Origin: Rhodospirillaceae bacterium
Lineage (GTDB): Bacteria; Pseudomonadota; Alphaproteobacteria; Kiloniellales; DSM-21159
Direction: 5' to 3'
Assembly: GCA_006969625.1 (NCBI GenBank)
Contig: CP030885.1
Location: 3,483,430 to 3,547,429, forward strand
DNA: 64,000 bases
Shown: positions 46,332 to 54,904 of the stretch, piece after piece
Position numbering within the stretch: position 1 is the stretch's first letter
Layout: the number at the start of each line of letters is the position of its first letter
The notes under the pieces: generated by a model
Databases searched by the model: none
Told to the model about the DNA's origin: nothing
The model's input: the letters and a program-made list of their open reading frames with translations, nothing else
Program-made: the position numbers and the translations under genes

Positions 46332-46727
46332 TCACTCCTCGGGCTTGAAGTCCAGGCTCGCGGAGTTGATGCAGTAGCGCAGGCCGGTCGGCTCCGGGCC
46401 GTCGGGAAAGACGTGGCCCTGATGCGCGCCGCAGGTCGCGCAATGTACCTCGGTGCGGGTCATGAAGAAGCTGCGGTCGGTCTGCGTGCCGACGCTCGCC
46501 GCGTCGGTCGGCTGCCAGAACGACGGCCAGCCGGTGCCGCTGTCGAACTTGTGCGCGGAGGAGAACAGCGGCGTGCCGCAGACGACGCAGGCGTAGGTGC
46601 CCGCGCGCTTCTCGTCGTGATAGGCGCCGGTGAAGGCGCGCTCGGTGCCGTGCTTCTGGGTGACCCGGAACTGCTCGGGCGTCAGGTGCGAGGTGTTGAA
46701 CTCGCCCTTCTTGGCGGCGTCGGACAT
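46332..46727 (-). CDS. msrB: Peptide-methionine (R)-S-oxide reductase
   Basis: 131 residues. It repairs methionine-R-sulfoxide in proteins using thioredoxin. The structural zinc site is formed by CVVCGTPLF near 46-54 and [12 protein letters not shown] near 95-106. The catalytic cysteine lies in [13 protein letters not shown] near the C-terminus. [13 protein letters not shown] near 61 is the substrate-pocket motif. Length and motifs are standard. Confidence 0.97.
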   Translation of the reverse strand: MSDAAKKGEFNTSHLTPEQFRVTQKHGTERAFTGAYHDEKRAGTYACVVCGTPLFSSAHKFDSGTGWPSFWQPTDAASVGTQTDRSFFMTRTEVHCATCGAHQGHVFPDGPEPTGLRYCINSASLDFKPEE

Positions 46728-46809
46728 GGCGGGCCGGTCTCCTTGTCGAAGGTCTGGTCTCGACGTCCGATATGGGCGCGCGGTGAGCGCAAATCAGCCG
46801 CTGGCCGGC

Positions 46810-49191
46810 TCAAAGCTGGCGGGTGAAGAGGACGCCCATCGAGTCGTGCAGGCTGAGCGGGCCGCCCAGGTAGTCGCTGCCGATCGGCGGGGTGCGCAGC
46901 GCCACTTGCCAGCCCTCGCCCTGCAGCCCCTCGATCGCCAGGTCCAGCGGATCGAGATCCTCGACCGAGCCGCCCTCCATGTGCGCCAGCATGAAAACCT
47001 GCTCGCCGAACGGACCGTTGCGCAGGGCGGCGAACAGCACGGTGCCTTCCACCGGCTGGCGGTAGTCGAAGTGGTCGTGCGGCCCCAGGTTGCCGCGCAG
47101 CCAGGGCCGCTCGCGCCGGAACTCGCGCAGGGCGCGGTTGAACTCGGTCTGCCCGGCGCTGAGCATCGGCTCGTAGGCCGAGACGTTGCAGTAGTCGTGC
47201 ATGTCGTCCATCCAGGCGCGGGCGATCCGCTTCAGGGTCTCGACGCCGAAGGGCCGCGGACCGGCCAGCGGCGGGTCGACCTGGTCGAGCAGCTTGGCGA
47301 TCACCTCCAGGTCGTAGTCGGTCACCTCGACCAGCGCCGGCAGGAACTCCATGAAGCGCACCAGCTCAGCCCGGGTCTCGAAGCCGAGCTCCTTCAGGCG
47401 CCGGAAGTGGCTGGGCACCGAGTAGGCGTAGTCGTCGACCTGCCATTTCAGGCTGATCGCCTCCTCGGCCACCACCTTCACGCCGTAGCGGTCGTCCTGG
47501 TTGCGGATGAATCCCCAGCTCGCCCGCGCCGCGGCGTTCAGGAAGTCCATCGGCACGCCGGGAAACGCGCCGTAGGTGACCAGGTTGATCGCCGGGTTGT
47601 CGTAGGCCTTGTCGAGGATCTCCATGCGCGTGTCGCCGAGGCGCGTGTTGATGTTGAGCTTGGGGTTGATCTGGGTGCCCCGGCGCAGGGTGTCGTGATT
47701 GGCGCAGCCGGAGATCCAGTTGGCGCCACGCGCCAGGATCTCGCGGATGCGCCACCACTTCGACAGCCAGAAGCCGTAGAGGAAGGGCGTGTTGTGCGCG
47801 AAGGTCAGTGGCCCCCACTGGAAGACGTCCGGGTCGCGCTGGCGTTCGATCACCGCGCGGTAGGTGGAGGAGAGCTCCCAGTCCTCCTGCGGCCAGGGAC
47901 GTCCGTCCTCGAAGACGAACCAGGGCCGGTAGCGGTGGCCGGCGACCTCCTGCACCACGTCGGCCATGGCCTGCAGGTACTCGTCGTCGTGGCGCAACTC
48001 GTCGCTCTCGCCGTCCCACCACTTGAAGTCCTGGGCGCCGTCGACGCGCACCCCGTCGGCGCCGTAGTCGACCTTGCGGCGCTGCATCTCCAACAGGATC
48101 GCGCGCACCTGGCCGTTCTTGTAGTTGATGTTCTGGCCGTACATGTTCGGCCCGGCGAAATAGTGGTGGTTCAGCGCACCCAGGCCCTGGTTGTCGGCGT
48201 GGCCGAAGACCACGTCGAAGATCACCTTGATCGGCTTGCCGGGAAAGCCGTGCAGCACCGAGATCAGTTCGACCAATTCGTCGGGCCGGCCGGTCTCCAG
48301 CATCGCCGGATTGACGGCCGCCATCCCGGCGATCACCACGTCGTAGCCCCAGTTGGTCGTGTCCGGGCGCAGCAGCACGACGTCCACCGCCTCCTCGCTA
48401 TCCTCGCCTTCGGTCCAGAAGGCGGGCCCGGTCTCGTAGACGGTGGTCGGCTCGACCGGCATGAGCTGTACGGCGTCGTAGCCCAGCCAGATCTGGTCGG
48501 ACGGCTCCAGCGGGATGTCGCGGCGCACCCGCTCGCCCATGTAGGCGAAGCGCCGCGCCAGGCTGGCCAGTGTTCCGCCCAGGGTCGCCGTCGGCACGTG
48601 GATCTGCAGGATGTTGGTCGGCGGGCCGAGCTTGACCGGACCACCGGCATGCGTCCCCTCCTCGGCGGTCAGCGCGGCGAAGTACGCGGCATCGCCGCGT
48701 TGCGCCAGCATGCCGGCGACGTCGTAGTACTCCGCCGGCGCGAAGACGCCGAAGGGCAGCGAGGCGGCCAGCGGGTCGAGGATGCGGTGCCAACCGCCGT
48801 GGGCGTCGCGCCAGGTCAGGGCGTAGAAGGTGCCGACCTCCTCGCGGCTGCCGGGGCGCATTCCCTCGACTGCGGCCCAGACGTAGGCCTCGCAGCGCAT
48901 GACCGGCACGCGGGTGCGCTGGAAATGCACCTCCTGGCGGGCGAGGGCCAGGTCGAGCGGGATTTGCGGCTCGAGACATTCGAGGAAGATATCGCCGTCC
49001 GGCACGCGCCGCTCGAGCAGCTCCGGCGCCCAGAAGCCCACCTCGCAGAGCTCGCCGCGCCGATGCGCGCCCAGGCGGCGGGCGATCTCGGCGCCGGCTT
49101 CGAAGGCGGTCCCGGCATGGGCGAGCGCCTCCTGACACCACTCCACCAAAGCCCGGCTCGCCGCATCGTTGCGGCGGATCTTGCCCTGCAA
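46810..49191 (-). CDS. gghA: GH13-family enzyme, probable glucosylglycerol hydrolase
   Basis: 793 residues. An alpha-amylase-type barrel is shown by region I VIFDVVFGHADN near 315, region II GADGVRVDGAQDF near 375 (nucleophile Asp), region III WFVFEDGRPWP near 420 (acid Glu) and region IV SGCANHDTLRRG near 490. The overall pattern recalls cyanobacterial GghA, which hydrolyses the osmolyte glucosylglycerol; a different alpha-glucoside is possible. The start is TTG at 49191, because AGGAGGAGG lies 6 bases before it and no ATG or GTG fits; the frame further upstream has no GH13 similarity. No glucosylglycerol synthesis genes are in the window. Confidence 0.68.
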   Translation of the reverse strand: MQGKIRRNDAASRALVEWCQEALAHAGTAFEAGAEIARRLGAHRRGELCEVGFWAPELLERRVPDGDIFLECLEPQIPLDLALARQEVHFQRTRVPVMRCEAYVWAAVEGMRPGSREEVGTFYALTWRDAHGGWHRILDPLAASLPFGVFAPAEYYDVAGMLAQRGDAAYFAALTAEEGTHAGGPVKLGPPTNILQIHVPTATLGGTLASLARRFAYMGERVRRDIPLEPSDQIWLGYDAVQLMPVEPTTVYETGPAFWTEGEDSEEAVDVVLLRPDTTNWGYDVVIAGMAAVNPAMLETGRPDELVELISVLHGFPGKPIKVIFDVVFGHADNQGLGALNHHYFAGPNMYGQNINYKNGQVRAILLEMQRRKVDYGADGVRVDGAQDFKWWDGESDELRHDDEYLQAMADVVQEVAGHRYRPWFVFEDGRPWPQEDWELSSTYRAVIERQRDPDVFQWGPLTFAHNTPFLYGFWLSKWWRIREILARGANWISGCANHDTLRRGTQINPKLNINTRLGDTRMEILDKAYDNPAINLVTYGAFPGVPMDFLNAAARASWGFIRNQDDRYGVKVVAEEAISLKWQVDDYAYSVPSHFRRLKELGFETRAELVRFMEFLPALVEVTDYDLEVIAKLLDQVDPPLAGPRPFGVETLKRIARAWMDDMHDYCNVSAYEPMLSAGQTEFNRALREFRRERPWLRGNLGPHDHFDYRQPVEGTVLFAALRNGPFGEQVFMLAHMEGGSVEDLDPLDLAIEGLQGEGWQVALRTPPIGSDYLGGPLSLHDSMGVLFTRQL

Positions 49192-49723
49192 ACGCGCCCT
49201 CCTCCTTCGTTTGGCTGGCGGGCAGTACGTTAGCGGGCTGCAATCGAGATGCCAAATTCCCGCCGAATCAGACAGTTGCGCTGTCCGCACTGTGGGCAGG
49301 CGAACGGCTTGGAACGCTCGAAAGGGTATGGGTGTGGCGCAAAGACGCCGCGCCGGGCGGGCGAGGGAGGCCCGGCCGGCCATCCTGGTCGACCGGGCCC
49401 GGGCCTCGCATCCGCAACACCGTATCGGGGCTTCGGTGCCGGGATTCGGAACTGTCGGCGTCGGCCCGCGGCAGGGCTGATTGACGAACGGGCCGGCGCC
49501 GCCTGGCCCCGTCGCGGCACGCGACCGCGACCCGACAACCCTGCCAGAGGGACACATTGCATGAAACGAATTTAAACGTATGCCTTCAATTTATCCCGGA
49601 TCAGCGTTGTGCGCGCCGCACCCGCCCGGGATCATCCAAGCTTCACGCAAGCGACAACAAAGCTTCCTTTGTCTTGTGCCGACCGGACGGGGAAGGCTGG
49701 CGCGGTCCTACCGGAGTCGCGGC
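49192..49723. other. Divergent intergenic region between the GH13 gene and the amine oxidase/phnX operon
   Basis: 532 bases. An AT-rich patch at 49552-49600 holds TTGCAT (49557-49562) and TATGCC (49579-49584) with 16-base spacing, a possible plus-strand promoter for the amine oxidase-phnX operon. A CPxCGQ-type short frame is visible on both strands around 49270-49310 because of a near-palindrome; I do not count it as a gene. Confidence 0.45.
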
Positions 49724-50884
49724 ATGACGCAAATCTACGATCTGGCGGTGGTCGGCGGCGGCATCGTCGGCCTGGCGCACGCGCTTGCCGCGGCGCGGCG
49801 CGGCTGGCGGGTGGTCGTGCTCGAGCGCGACCGGCACGCTGTCGGCGCCTCGGTCCGCAACTTCGGCTTCGTCACAGTCACCGGCCAGCAGGCGGGCGCC
49901 TGCTTGCGGCGCGCCCGACGCAGCCGCGAGATCTGGGCCGAAGTGGCGCCGCAGGCCGGCATCGCGATCGAGCACGAAGGGCTGGTGTTTGCCATCCGCA
50001 GTGCCGAGGCCCTGGCGGTGATCGAAGCTTTCGCCAGCGACCCGGAGCGAGGTGCCGGCTGCCGGCTGCTGGAGTCCGAGGAGGCGGCCGAAGGCTTTCC
50101 GGTCCTGCGACGCGAGGGGCTGTTGGGCGCGCTCTGGTCGCCGCACGAGCTGCGCGTCGACCCGCGCCACGCCGTCGCCCGGCTGACCGCATGGCTGGCC
50201 GAGACGCAAGGGGTGGAGGTCCGTTTCGGCGTCACCGTCACTGCCGTCGAGGGCGGCTGGCTGGCGACCGACGCCGGCCCGGTGCACGCCGGAGCCGTCG
50301 TGGTCTGTCCGGGGGCCGACCTCGAGGGTCTGTTCCGCCACCGCCTGGCCGGGTTCGACCTGACCAAGTGCAAGCTGCACATGCTGCGCCTGGCGCCGCA
50401 GCCGGCCGGCTGGCGCTTGCCCGGCGGGGTGATGCGCGACGAGTCGGTCGTGCGCTATCTCGGGTATGCCGAGCTGCCGCAGGCGGCGGCCGTGCAGGCG
50501 CGGCTGGCGGCCGAACGGCCCGAGCTGTTGGAGATGGGCATCCACCTGATCGCGACCCAGGATGCCGACGGAGGCCTGGTGATCGGCGATTCGCATCACT
50601 ACGGCGACCCGCCCGCACCCTTTGACGACGCCCGAGCGGAGGAGGCGATCCTGAGCCTGGCATTCGAGACGCTGGAGGTGCCGAACCGCCGGGTCGTCGA
50701 GCGCTGGACCGGCATCTACCCCTCGGTACCCGGCCGGCAGGCACTGATCGACGCGCCGGGGCCGGCGGTCCGTCTGGTGCTGGTGACCAGCGGCACCGGC
50801 ATGTCCACCGCCTTCGCCCTGGGCGAGGAGGTGGTCGCCGACCTGGCCGGCGAGCGCGCGCGCCTGGCCGGAGTCGCGGAATGA
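49724..50884 (+). CDS. FAD-dependent amine oxidase associated with phosphonate breakdown (TIGR03364 type)
   Basis: 386 residues, DAO superfamily: YDLAVVGGGIVGLAHALAAA near residues 5-24, then ERDRHAVGASVRNFGFVTVT near 34-53. The ASVRNFGF string is typical of TIGR03364 proteins, which sit beside phosphonatase genes. C-terminal VTSGTGMSTAFALGEEV closes the flavin site. Family members are proposed to oxidise aminophosphonates such as N-methyl-2-aminoethylphosphonate to phosphonoacetaldehyde. Here phnX overlaps the stop by 4 bases (ATGA), making a two-step route likely. Substrate is inferred from context. ATG at 49724 follows a CGGAGTCG-type site; the upstream extension has no flavoprotein character. 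Confidence 0.85.
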   Translation: MTQIYDLAVVGGGIVGLAHALAAARRGWRVVVLERDRHAVGASVRNFGFVTVTGQQAGACLRRARRSREIWAEVAPQAGIAIEHEGLVFAIRSAEALAVIEAFASDPERGAGCRLLESEEAAEGFPVLRREGLLGALWSPHELRVDPRHAVARLTAWLAETQGVEVRFGVTVTAVEGGWLATDAGPVHAGAVVVCPGADLEGLFRHRLAGFDLTKCKLHMLRLAPQPAGWRLPGGVMRDESVVRYLGYAELPQAAAVQARLAAERPELLEMGIHLIATQDADGGLVIGDSHHYGDPPAPFDDARAEEAILSLAFETLEVPNRRVVERWTGIYPSVPGRQALIDAPGPAVRLVLVTSGTGMSTAFALGEEVVADLAGERARLAGVAE

Positions 50885-51690
50885 GCTGCCTCCACCTCAA
50901 GGCGGCGATCTTCGACTGGGCCGGGACGGTGGTCGACCACGGCAGCCGCGCGCCGATGGGCGCCTTCGTCGCGGCCTTCGCGCAGTTCGGCGTCGAGGTC
51001 TCGATCGAGCAGGCGCGCCGGCCGATGGGCCTGCCCAAGCGCGACCACATTCGCGCCCTGCTGGAAGTGCCCGAGGTTGCCGCGGCCTGGCGGGCGGCGC
51101 AGGGCGGCGATCCCGACAAAGCCGCGATCGACCGCGTCTACGAGGTCTTCGTGCCGATGAACGCCGAGGCTGTGGCGGCACATGCCGAGCTGATCCCCGG
51201 CGTGGCCGAGGTCGTCGCCGCGCTGCGCGCGCAGGGCCTGAAGATCGGCTCCACCACAGGCTATGTGCGCGAGATCATGGAACGGCTGCTCGGGCCGGCC
51301 GCCACGCAGGGCTTCGCGCCGGACAACCTGGTCTGCGCCGGCGACCTGCCCGAGGGGCGCCCGGCCCCCTTCAATATCTACAAGACCCTGCTCGACCTGC
51401 AGGTCTGGCCGGCCTGGGCCTGCGTGAAGGTGGACGACACCGAGCCTGGCATCGCCGAGGGCGTCAACGCCGGCTGCTGGACGGTCGGCGTCACGCTGAC
51501 CGGAAACGCCGCCGGTCTGACCGTGGAGGAGCTGGCGGCGCTGCCGGATGCGCAGGTCCGCCAGCTCCGCGCAGCCGCCACCGCCAGCCTGAAGGGGGCG
51601 GGCGCCCATCTGGTGATCGACGGCGTCGCCGACCTCTTGCCCGCCCTGGCCGAACTCGACGCCCGACTCGCCCGCGGCGAGCGGCCGTAA
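50881..51690 (+). CDS. phnX: Phosphonoacetaldehyde hydrolase (phosphonatase)
   Basis: 269-residue HAD-family enzyme that splits phosphonoacetaldehyde into acetaldehyde and phosphate. The nucleophile motif is IFDWAGTVVD (residues 11-20). The cap region PMGLPKRDHIRALL near 44-57 supplies the Schiff-base lysine that separates true PhnX from other HAD phosphatases. IGSTTGYVREIMERL near 123 and CVKVDDTEPGIAEGVNAGCW near 181 give the remaining HAD motifs. Overlaps the preceding amine oxidase by 4 bases. No phnW transaminase is present, so the oxidase is the likely source of the aldehyde. Confidence 0.94.
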   Translation: MSCLHLKAAIFDWAGTVVDHGSRAPMGAFVAAFAQFGVEVSIEQARRPMGLPKRDHIRALLEVPEVAAAWRAAQGGDPDKAAIDRVYEVFVPMNAEAVAAHAELIPGVAEVVAALRAQGLKIGSTTGYVREIMERLLGPAATQGFAPDNLVCAGDLPEGRPAPFNIYKTLLDLQVWPAWACVKVDDTEPGIAEGVNAGCWTVGVTLTGNAAGLTVEELAALPDAQVRQLRAAATASLKGAGAHLVIDGVADLLPALAELDARLARGERP

Positions 51691-51777
51691 ATCCCCTTGC
51701 CGTCTGGCGAATTTGCGCCGGATCGCCGAACCCAATAGAAGGAGCCAAGAGCGGATCGGCGCAGAAGGGACGGGCGC

Positions 51778-52740
51778 GTGGCGGAACCGAGACGGGTCGG
51801 CATCATCGGGTTGGGGATCATGGGCCGGCGGCTGCTGGGGGCGATCCAGCGGCACCCGGACTTCCTCGTCGGCGCGAGCTGGGATCCCTCGGCCGAGTCC
51901 TGCGCCAAGGCGCGCGAACTGGCGCCGGAACTGGAGATCGCCGAGACGGCCGAGGCCGCGATTCTGACCGCCGACCTGGTCTACCTCGCCTGCCCGCCGG
52001 CACCGCGCAAGGGCTATGCCGTGGCTGCGGCCCACGCCGGCAAGCCGGTGTTCCTGGAAAAGCCGCTAGGCGTCGACCTCGAGGCCAGCCGCACCCTGAT
52101 CGCCGCATTGGAGGCGGCCGGCGTGCCGGCGGCGGTCAACTTCACCCAGGCCGGCAGCCCGGCGCTGGCGGAGATCCAGCGGGCGGTGGAGGCGGGCGAG
52201 ACCGGCGCGCTCCTGGGCATCGACGTGCTGGTCCAGTACGCCGCCTGGCCGCGCGCCTGGCAGGTCGAGGCCGCGTGGCTGCGCTTGGCCGAGGAAGGCG
52301 GCTTCACCCGCGAGGTGGTTTCCCACTTTCTGTTTCTTTCGGCCCGTCTGCTCGGGCCGCTCAAGGTGACCTGGGCACGGCCGAGCTATCTGGAGCCCGG
52401 CCTGGCGGAGACGCATATGCTGGCGCGCCTGGAGGCCGGGGACGGACGGCCTGTGAGCGTCCTCGGCTCGGTCGGCGGCGCGCGGCCCGACCGCCAGGAG
52501 GTCACGGTGCTGGGCGAACGGCGCAGCTACCGCCTGTTCGACTTCTACGAGTTGGAGGCCTCGGACGGCGGCGCCTGGACGTCGGCCCGCACCCCGGACG
52601 GCGACCCGCGGACCGAGGCGCTGCAGTGCCAGCTCGACGAGCTGGCCAAGTGCCTCGCCGGCAAGCCGCATGCGCTCGCCACCCTGGCCGAGGCCTTCGC
52701 GGTGCAGGACAACATCGAGGCCGTGCTGAAGGGCGTCTGA
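51778..52740 (+). CDS. Gfo/Idh/MocA-family NAD(P)-dependent dehydrogenase
   Basis: 320 residues. Rossmann motif VGIIGLGIMGRRLLGAIQRH at residues 7-26, the conserved EKPLGVDLEASRTLI near 97 (catalytic-region lysine), then a beta-sheet substrate domain. GTG start at 51778 with AAGGGA upstream. Substrates in this family are usually sugars, inositols or related polyols; here the neighbourhood is amine/phosphonate metabolism and the substrate is unknown. It lies 87 bases after phnX and 34 bases before the aldo-keto reductase. Confidence 0.85.
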   Translation: MAEPRRVGIIGLGIMGRRLLGAIQRHPDFLVGASWDPSAESCAKARELAPELEIAETAEAAILTADLVYLACPPAPRKGYAVAAAHAGKPVFLEKPLGVDLEASRTLIAALEAAGVPAAVNFTQAGSPALAEIQRAVEAGETGALLGIDVLVQYAAWPRAWQVEAAWLRLAEEGGFTREVVSHFLFLSARLLGPLKVTWARPSYLEPGLAETHMLARLEAGDGRPVSVLGSVGGARPDRQEVTVLGERRSYRLFDFYELEASDGGAWTSARTPDGDPRTEALQCQLDELAKCLAGKPHALATLAEAFAVQDNIEAVLKGV

Positions 52741-52774
52741 GGCTTGGCGCGAAAGGGGAGGAAGTACCAGAACC

Positions 52775-53758
52775 ATGCAACACGTTCCGCTCGGGCGCAC
52801 CGGCATCCGGGTCTCGGAGCTCTGCTTCGGAACCATGTCCTTCGGCGGCGATGCCGACGCGGCGGAAGCCGCCCGGCTCTATGCCGCCTGCCGGGACGCC
52901 GGCATCGACTTCTTCGACTGCGCCGACATGTATTCGAAGGGCGCGGCCGAGGAGATCCTGGGCAAGTTGATGGCGCACGAACGGGACCGGCTCGTCATCA
53001 CCTCCAAGTGCTACAACCCCATGGGCGCCGACCCCACCAACCCGGGCCCGAACGACCGCGGCCTGTCGCGCCGACACATTGCGCGTGCTGTTGAGGCCAG
53101 CCTGAAGCGGCTGAACACCGACCGGCTGGACGTTCTGTTCCTGCACAAGTGGGATCCCGCGACCCCGCTCGAGGAGACGCTGCGCGCGCTGGAGGACCTC
53201 GTGCGCGCCGGCAAGGTGGTCTACACCGGCGCCAGCAACTTCGCCGCCTGGCAGGTCGCCAAGGCGCTGGGGATCGCCGAGACGCGGGGCGGGGAGCGCT
53301 TCGACGTGATCCAGCCGATGTATTCCCTGGTCAAGCGCCAGGCCGAGTCCGAGATCCTGCCGCTGGCCCAGGCCGAGGGGCTGGGCGTCATCACCTACAG
53401 CCCTGTGGGCGGCGGCCTGCTGAGCGGCAAGTACGGCCCGGGCCGCAAGCCCGACACCGGCCGGCTGGTCGAGAACAAGATGTACGCCACCCGCTACGGC
53501 GAGGATTGGGCCTACCGGACCGCGGCCGACTTCACCGCCTTCGCCGGCAAGCTGGGCGCCCACCCGGTCAGCCTGGCGGTCGCCTGGGTGGCCGGGCACC
53601 CCGGCGTGACCTGCCCGATCGTCGGCGCCCGCAGCGTCGAGCAGTTGGCCCCCGCCCTGCGGTCGGTGGAGATCGACATGACGCCGGAGCTGCGCGCCGA
53701 GATCGCCGCCCTGTCGCGCACCCCCGCCCCCGCCACCGACCGGCTGGAGGAAGCGTGA
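52775..53758 (+). CDS. Aldo/keto reductase
   Basis: 327-residue NADPH-dependent (beta/alpha)8 reductase. The catalytic tetrad is readable: Asp and Tyr in FFDCADMYSKG near 49-59, Lys in VITSKCYNP near 76 and His in VLFLHKWDP near 122. VTCPIVGARSVEQL near 285 binds NADP. N-terminus MQHVPLGRTGIRVSELCFGTM is typical of the YghZ/Tas-like branch. The stop overlaps the GTG start of the next flavoprotein (GTGA), so the two are coupled. An aldehyde made by the neighbouring oxidases could be its substrate; that is inference. Confidence 0.9.
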   Translation: MQHVPLGRTGIRVSELCFGTMSFGGDADAAEAARLYAACRDAGIDFFDCADMYSKGAAEEILGKLMAHERDRLVITSKCYNPMGADPTNPGPNDRGLSRRHIARAVEASLKRLNTDRLDVLFLHKWDPATPLEETLRALEDLVRAGKVVYTGASNFAAWQVAKALGIAETRGGERFDVIQPMYSLVKRQAESEILPLAQAEGLGVITYSPVGGGLLSGKYGPGRKPDTGRLVENKMYATRYGEDWAYRTAADFTAFAGKLGAHPVSLAVAWVAGHPGVTCPIVGARSVEQLAPALRSVEIDMTPELRAEIAALSRTPAPATDRLEEA

Positions 53759-54882
53759 GCGAGCCGGCTAGCCACACCGCGGACATCCTCGTCGTCGGCG
53801 CCGGCATGGCCGGCGCCTCGGCGGCCGCTGAGCTCTCCGCAGAAGCCGAGGTGCTGCTGCTGGAGAGCGAGGAGCGGCCGGGCCAGCACGCCACCGGCCG
53901 CTCGGCGGCGATCTTCATCCAGAACTACGGGAACCGCTCGATCCGCCAGCTCAGCAAGGCGAGCCGGCCGCTGTTCGAAGACCACCCCCTATCGACGGAA
54001 CGCGGAAGCCTGTTGTCCGACCGCGGCTTGCTGTTCCTCGCCGAGCCGGACCAGGGGGCGGAGCTGGATGCGCTGCTGGCCGAGGCCGACGGCTTGGAGG
54101 AGCTCGACGAAGCGGCGGTGCGCGCGATGGTGCCGCCGCTGCGGGCCGGCAGCTTCGTGCGCGCCGCCTACGAGGCGGACGCCAAGGGCATCGACGTCGA
54201 CCGCCTGCACCAAATCTACCTGCGTGCGCTGAAGCGCAACGGCGGCGGCCTGGTCTGCCGCGCCGGCGTGACGGCGCTGGCGCGGCTCGGCGGCGTCTGG
54301 CGGGCCGAGACGCCGGCCGGCCGTTTCGAGGCGCCGGTCCTGGTCAATGCCGCCGGCGCCTGGGCCGACGAGGTCGCGGCGCTGGCCGGCCTGCCGCGTA
54401 TCGGTCTGCAGCCCAAGCGCCGCTCGGCCGCGCTGCTGCCGACGCCGGCGGACTGGCCGGTCGATAGCTGGCCGCTGACCGGCGACGTCGGCGAGCGCTG
54501 GTACATGAAGCCCGAGGGCGGCAAGATGATGGTCTCGCCGGCCGACGCCGACCCGGTCGAGCCGCACGACGCCTGGCCCGACGACCTGGTTCTGGCCGAG
54601 GGGCTGGACCGCTTCTGCCGGGTCTTCGACTACGAGGTGACCAGGCTGGAGGCCTCCTGGGCAGGCCTGCGCACCTTCGCGCCGGACGGCTCGCTGGTGA
54701 TCGGCTTCGAGCCCCAGGCCGAGGGATTCTTCTGGCTGGCCGGACAGGGCGGCTACGGCATCCAGACCGCGCCGGCCGCCGCGCGCTGCGCCGCCGCGCT
54801 GGCGCTCGGCCGCGGCGTGCCGACGGAGCTGGCGCGGCTCGGCTTCACGGATTTGAGCGTCAGCCCGGCACGGCTGCGCTGA
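53755..54882 (+). CDS. FAD-dependent D-amino-acid dehydrogenase-like oxidoreductase
   Basis: 375 residues. DAO fold with TADILVVGAGMAGASAAAELS near 8-28, then PGQHATGRSAAIFIQNYGN near 42-60. This GRSAA-type stretch resembles D-arginine dehydrogenase (DauA)-like proteins. GAWADEVAALAGLPRIGLQPKRRSAA lies near 200 and FFWLAGQGGYGIQTAPAAA near the C-terminus, which is also DauA-like. GTG start at 53755 inside the stop of the aldo-keto reductase. Likely oxidises a D-amino acid or related amine; the substrate is not certain. Confidence 0.82.
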   Translation: MSEPASHTADILVVGAGMAGASAAAELSAEAEVLLLESEERPGQHATGRSAAIFIQNYGNRSIRQLSKASRPLFEDHPLSTERGSLLSDRGLLFLAEPDQGAELDALLAEADGLEELDEAAVRAMVPPLRAGSFVRAAYEADAKGIDVDRLHQIYLRALKRNGGGLVCRAGVTALARLGGVWRAETPAGRFEAPVLVNAAGAWADEVAALAGLPRIGLQPKRRSAALLPTPADWPVDSWPLTGDVGERWYMKPEGGKMMVSPADADPVEPHDAWPDDLVLAEGLDRFCRVFDYEVTRLEASWAGLRTFAPDGSLVIGFEPQAEGFFWLAGQGGYGIQTAPAAARCAAALALGRGVPTELARLGFTDLSVSPARLR

Positions 54883-54904
54883 GCGGGGACGACGGGGCGG
54901 GGCG

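Noticed and set aside
49249..49575. Short plus-strand frame with a CPHCGQ zinc-finger-like motif
   Set aside because: The same CPxCGQ string appears on the opposite strand because the DNA is nearly palindromic there. The rest of the frame is low-complexity, and there is no second cysteine pair and no ribosome site.
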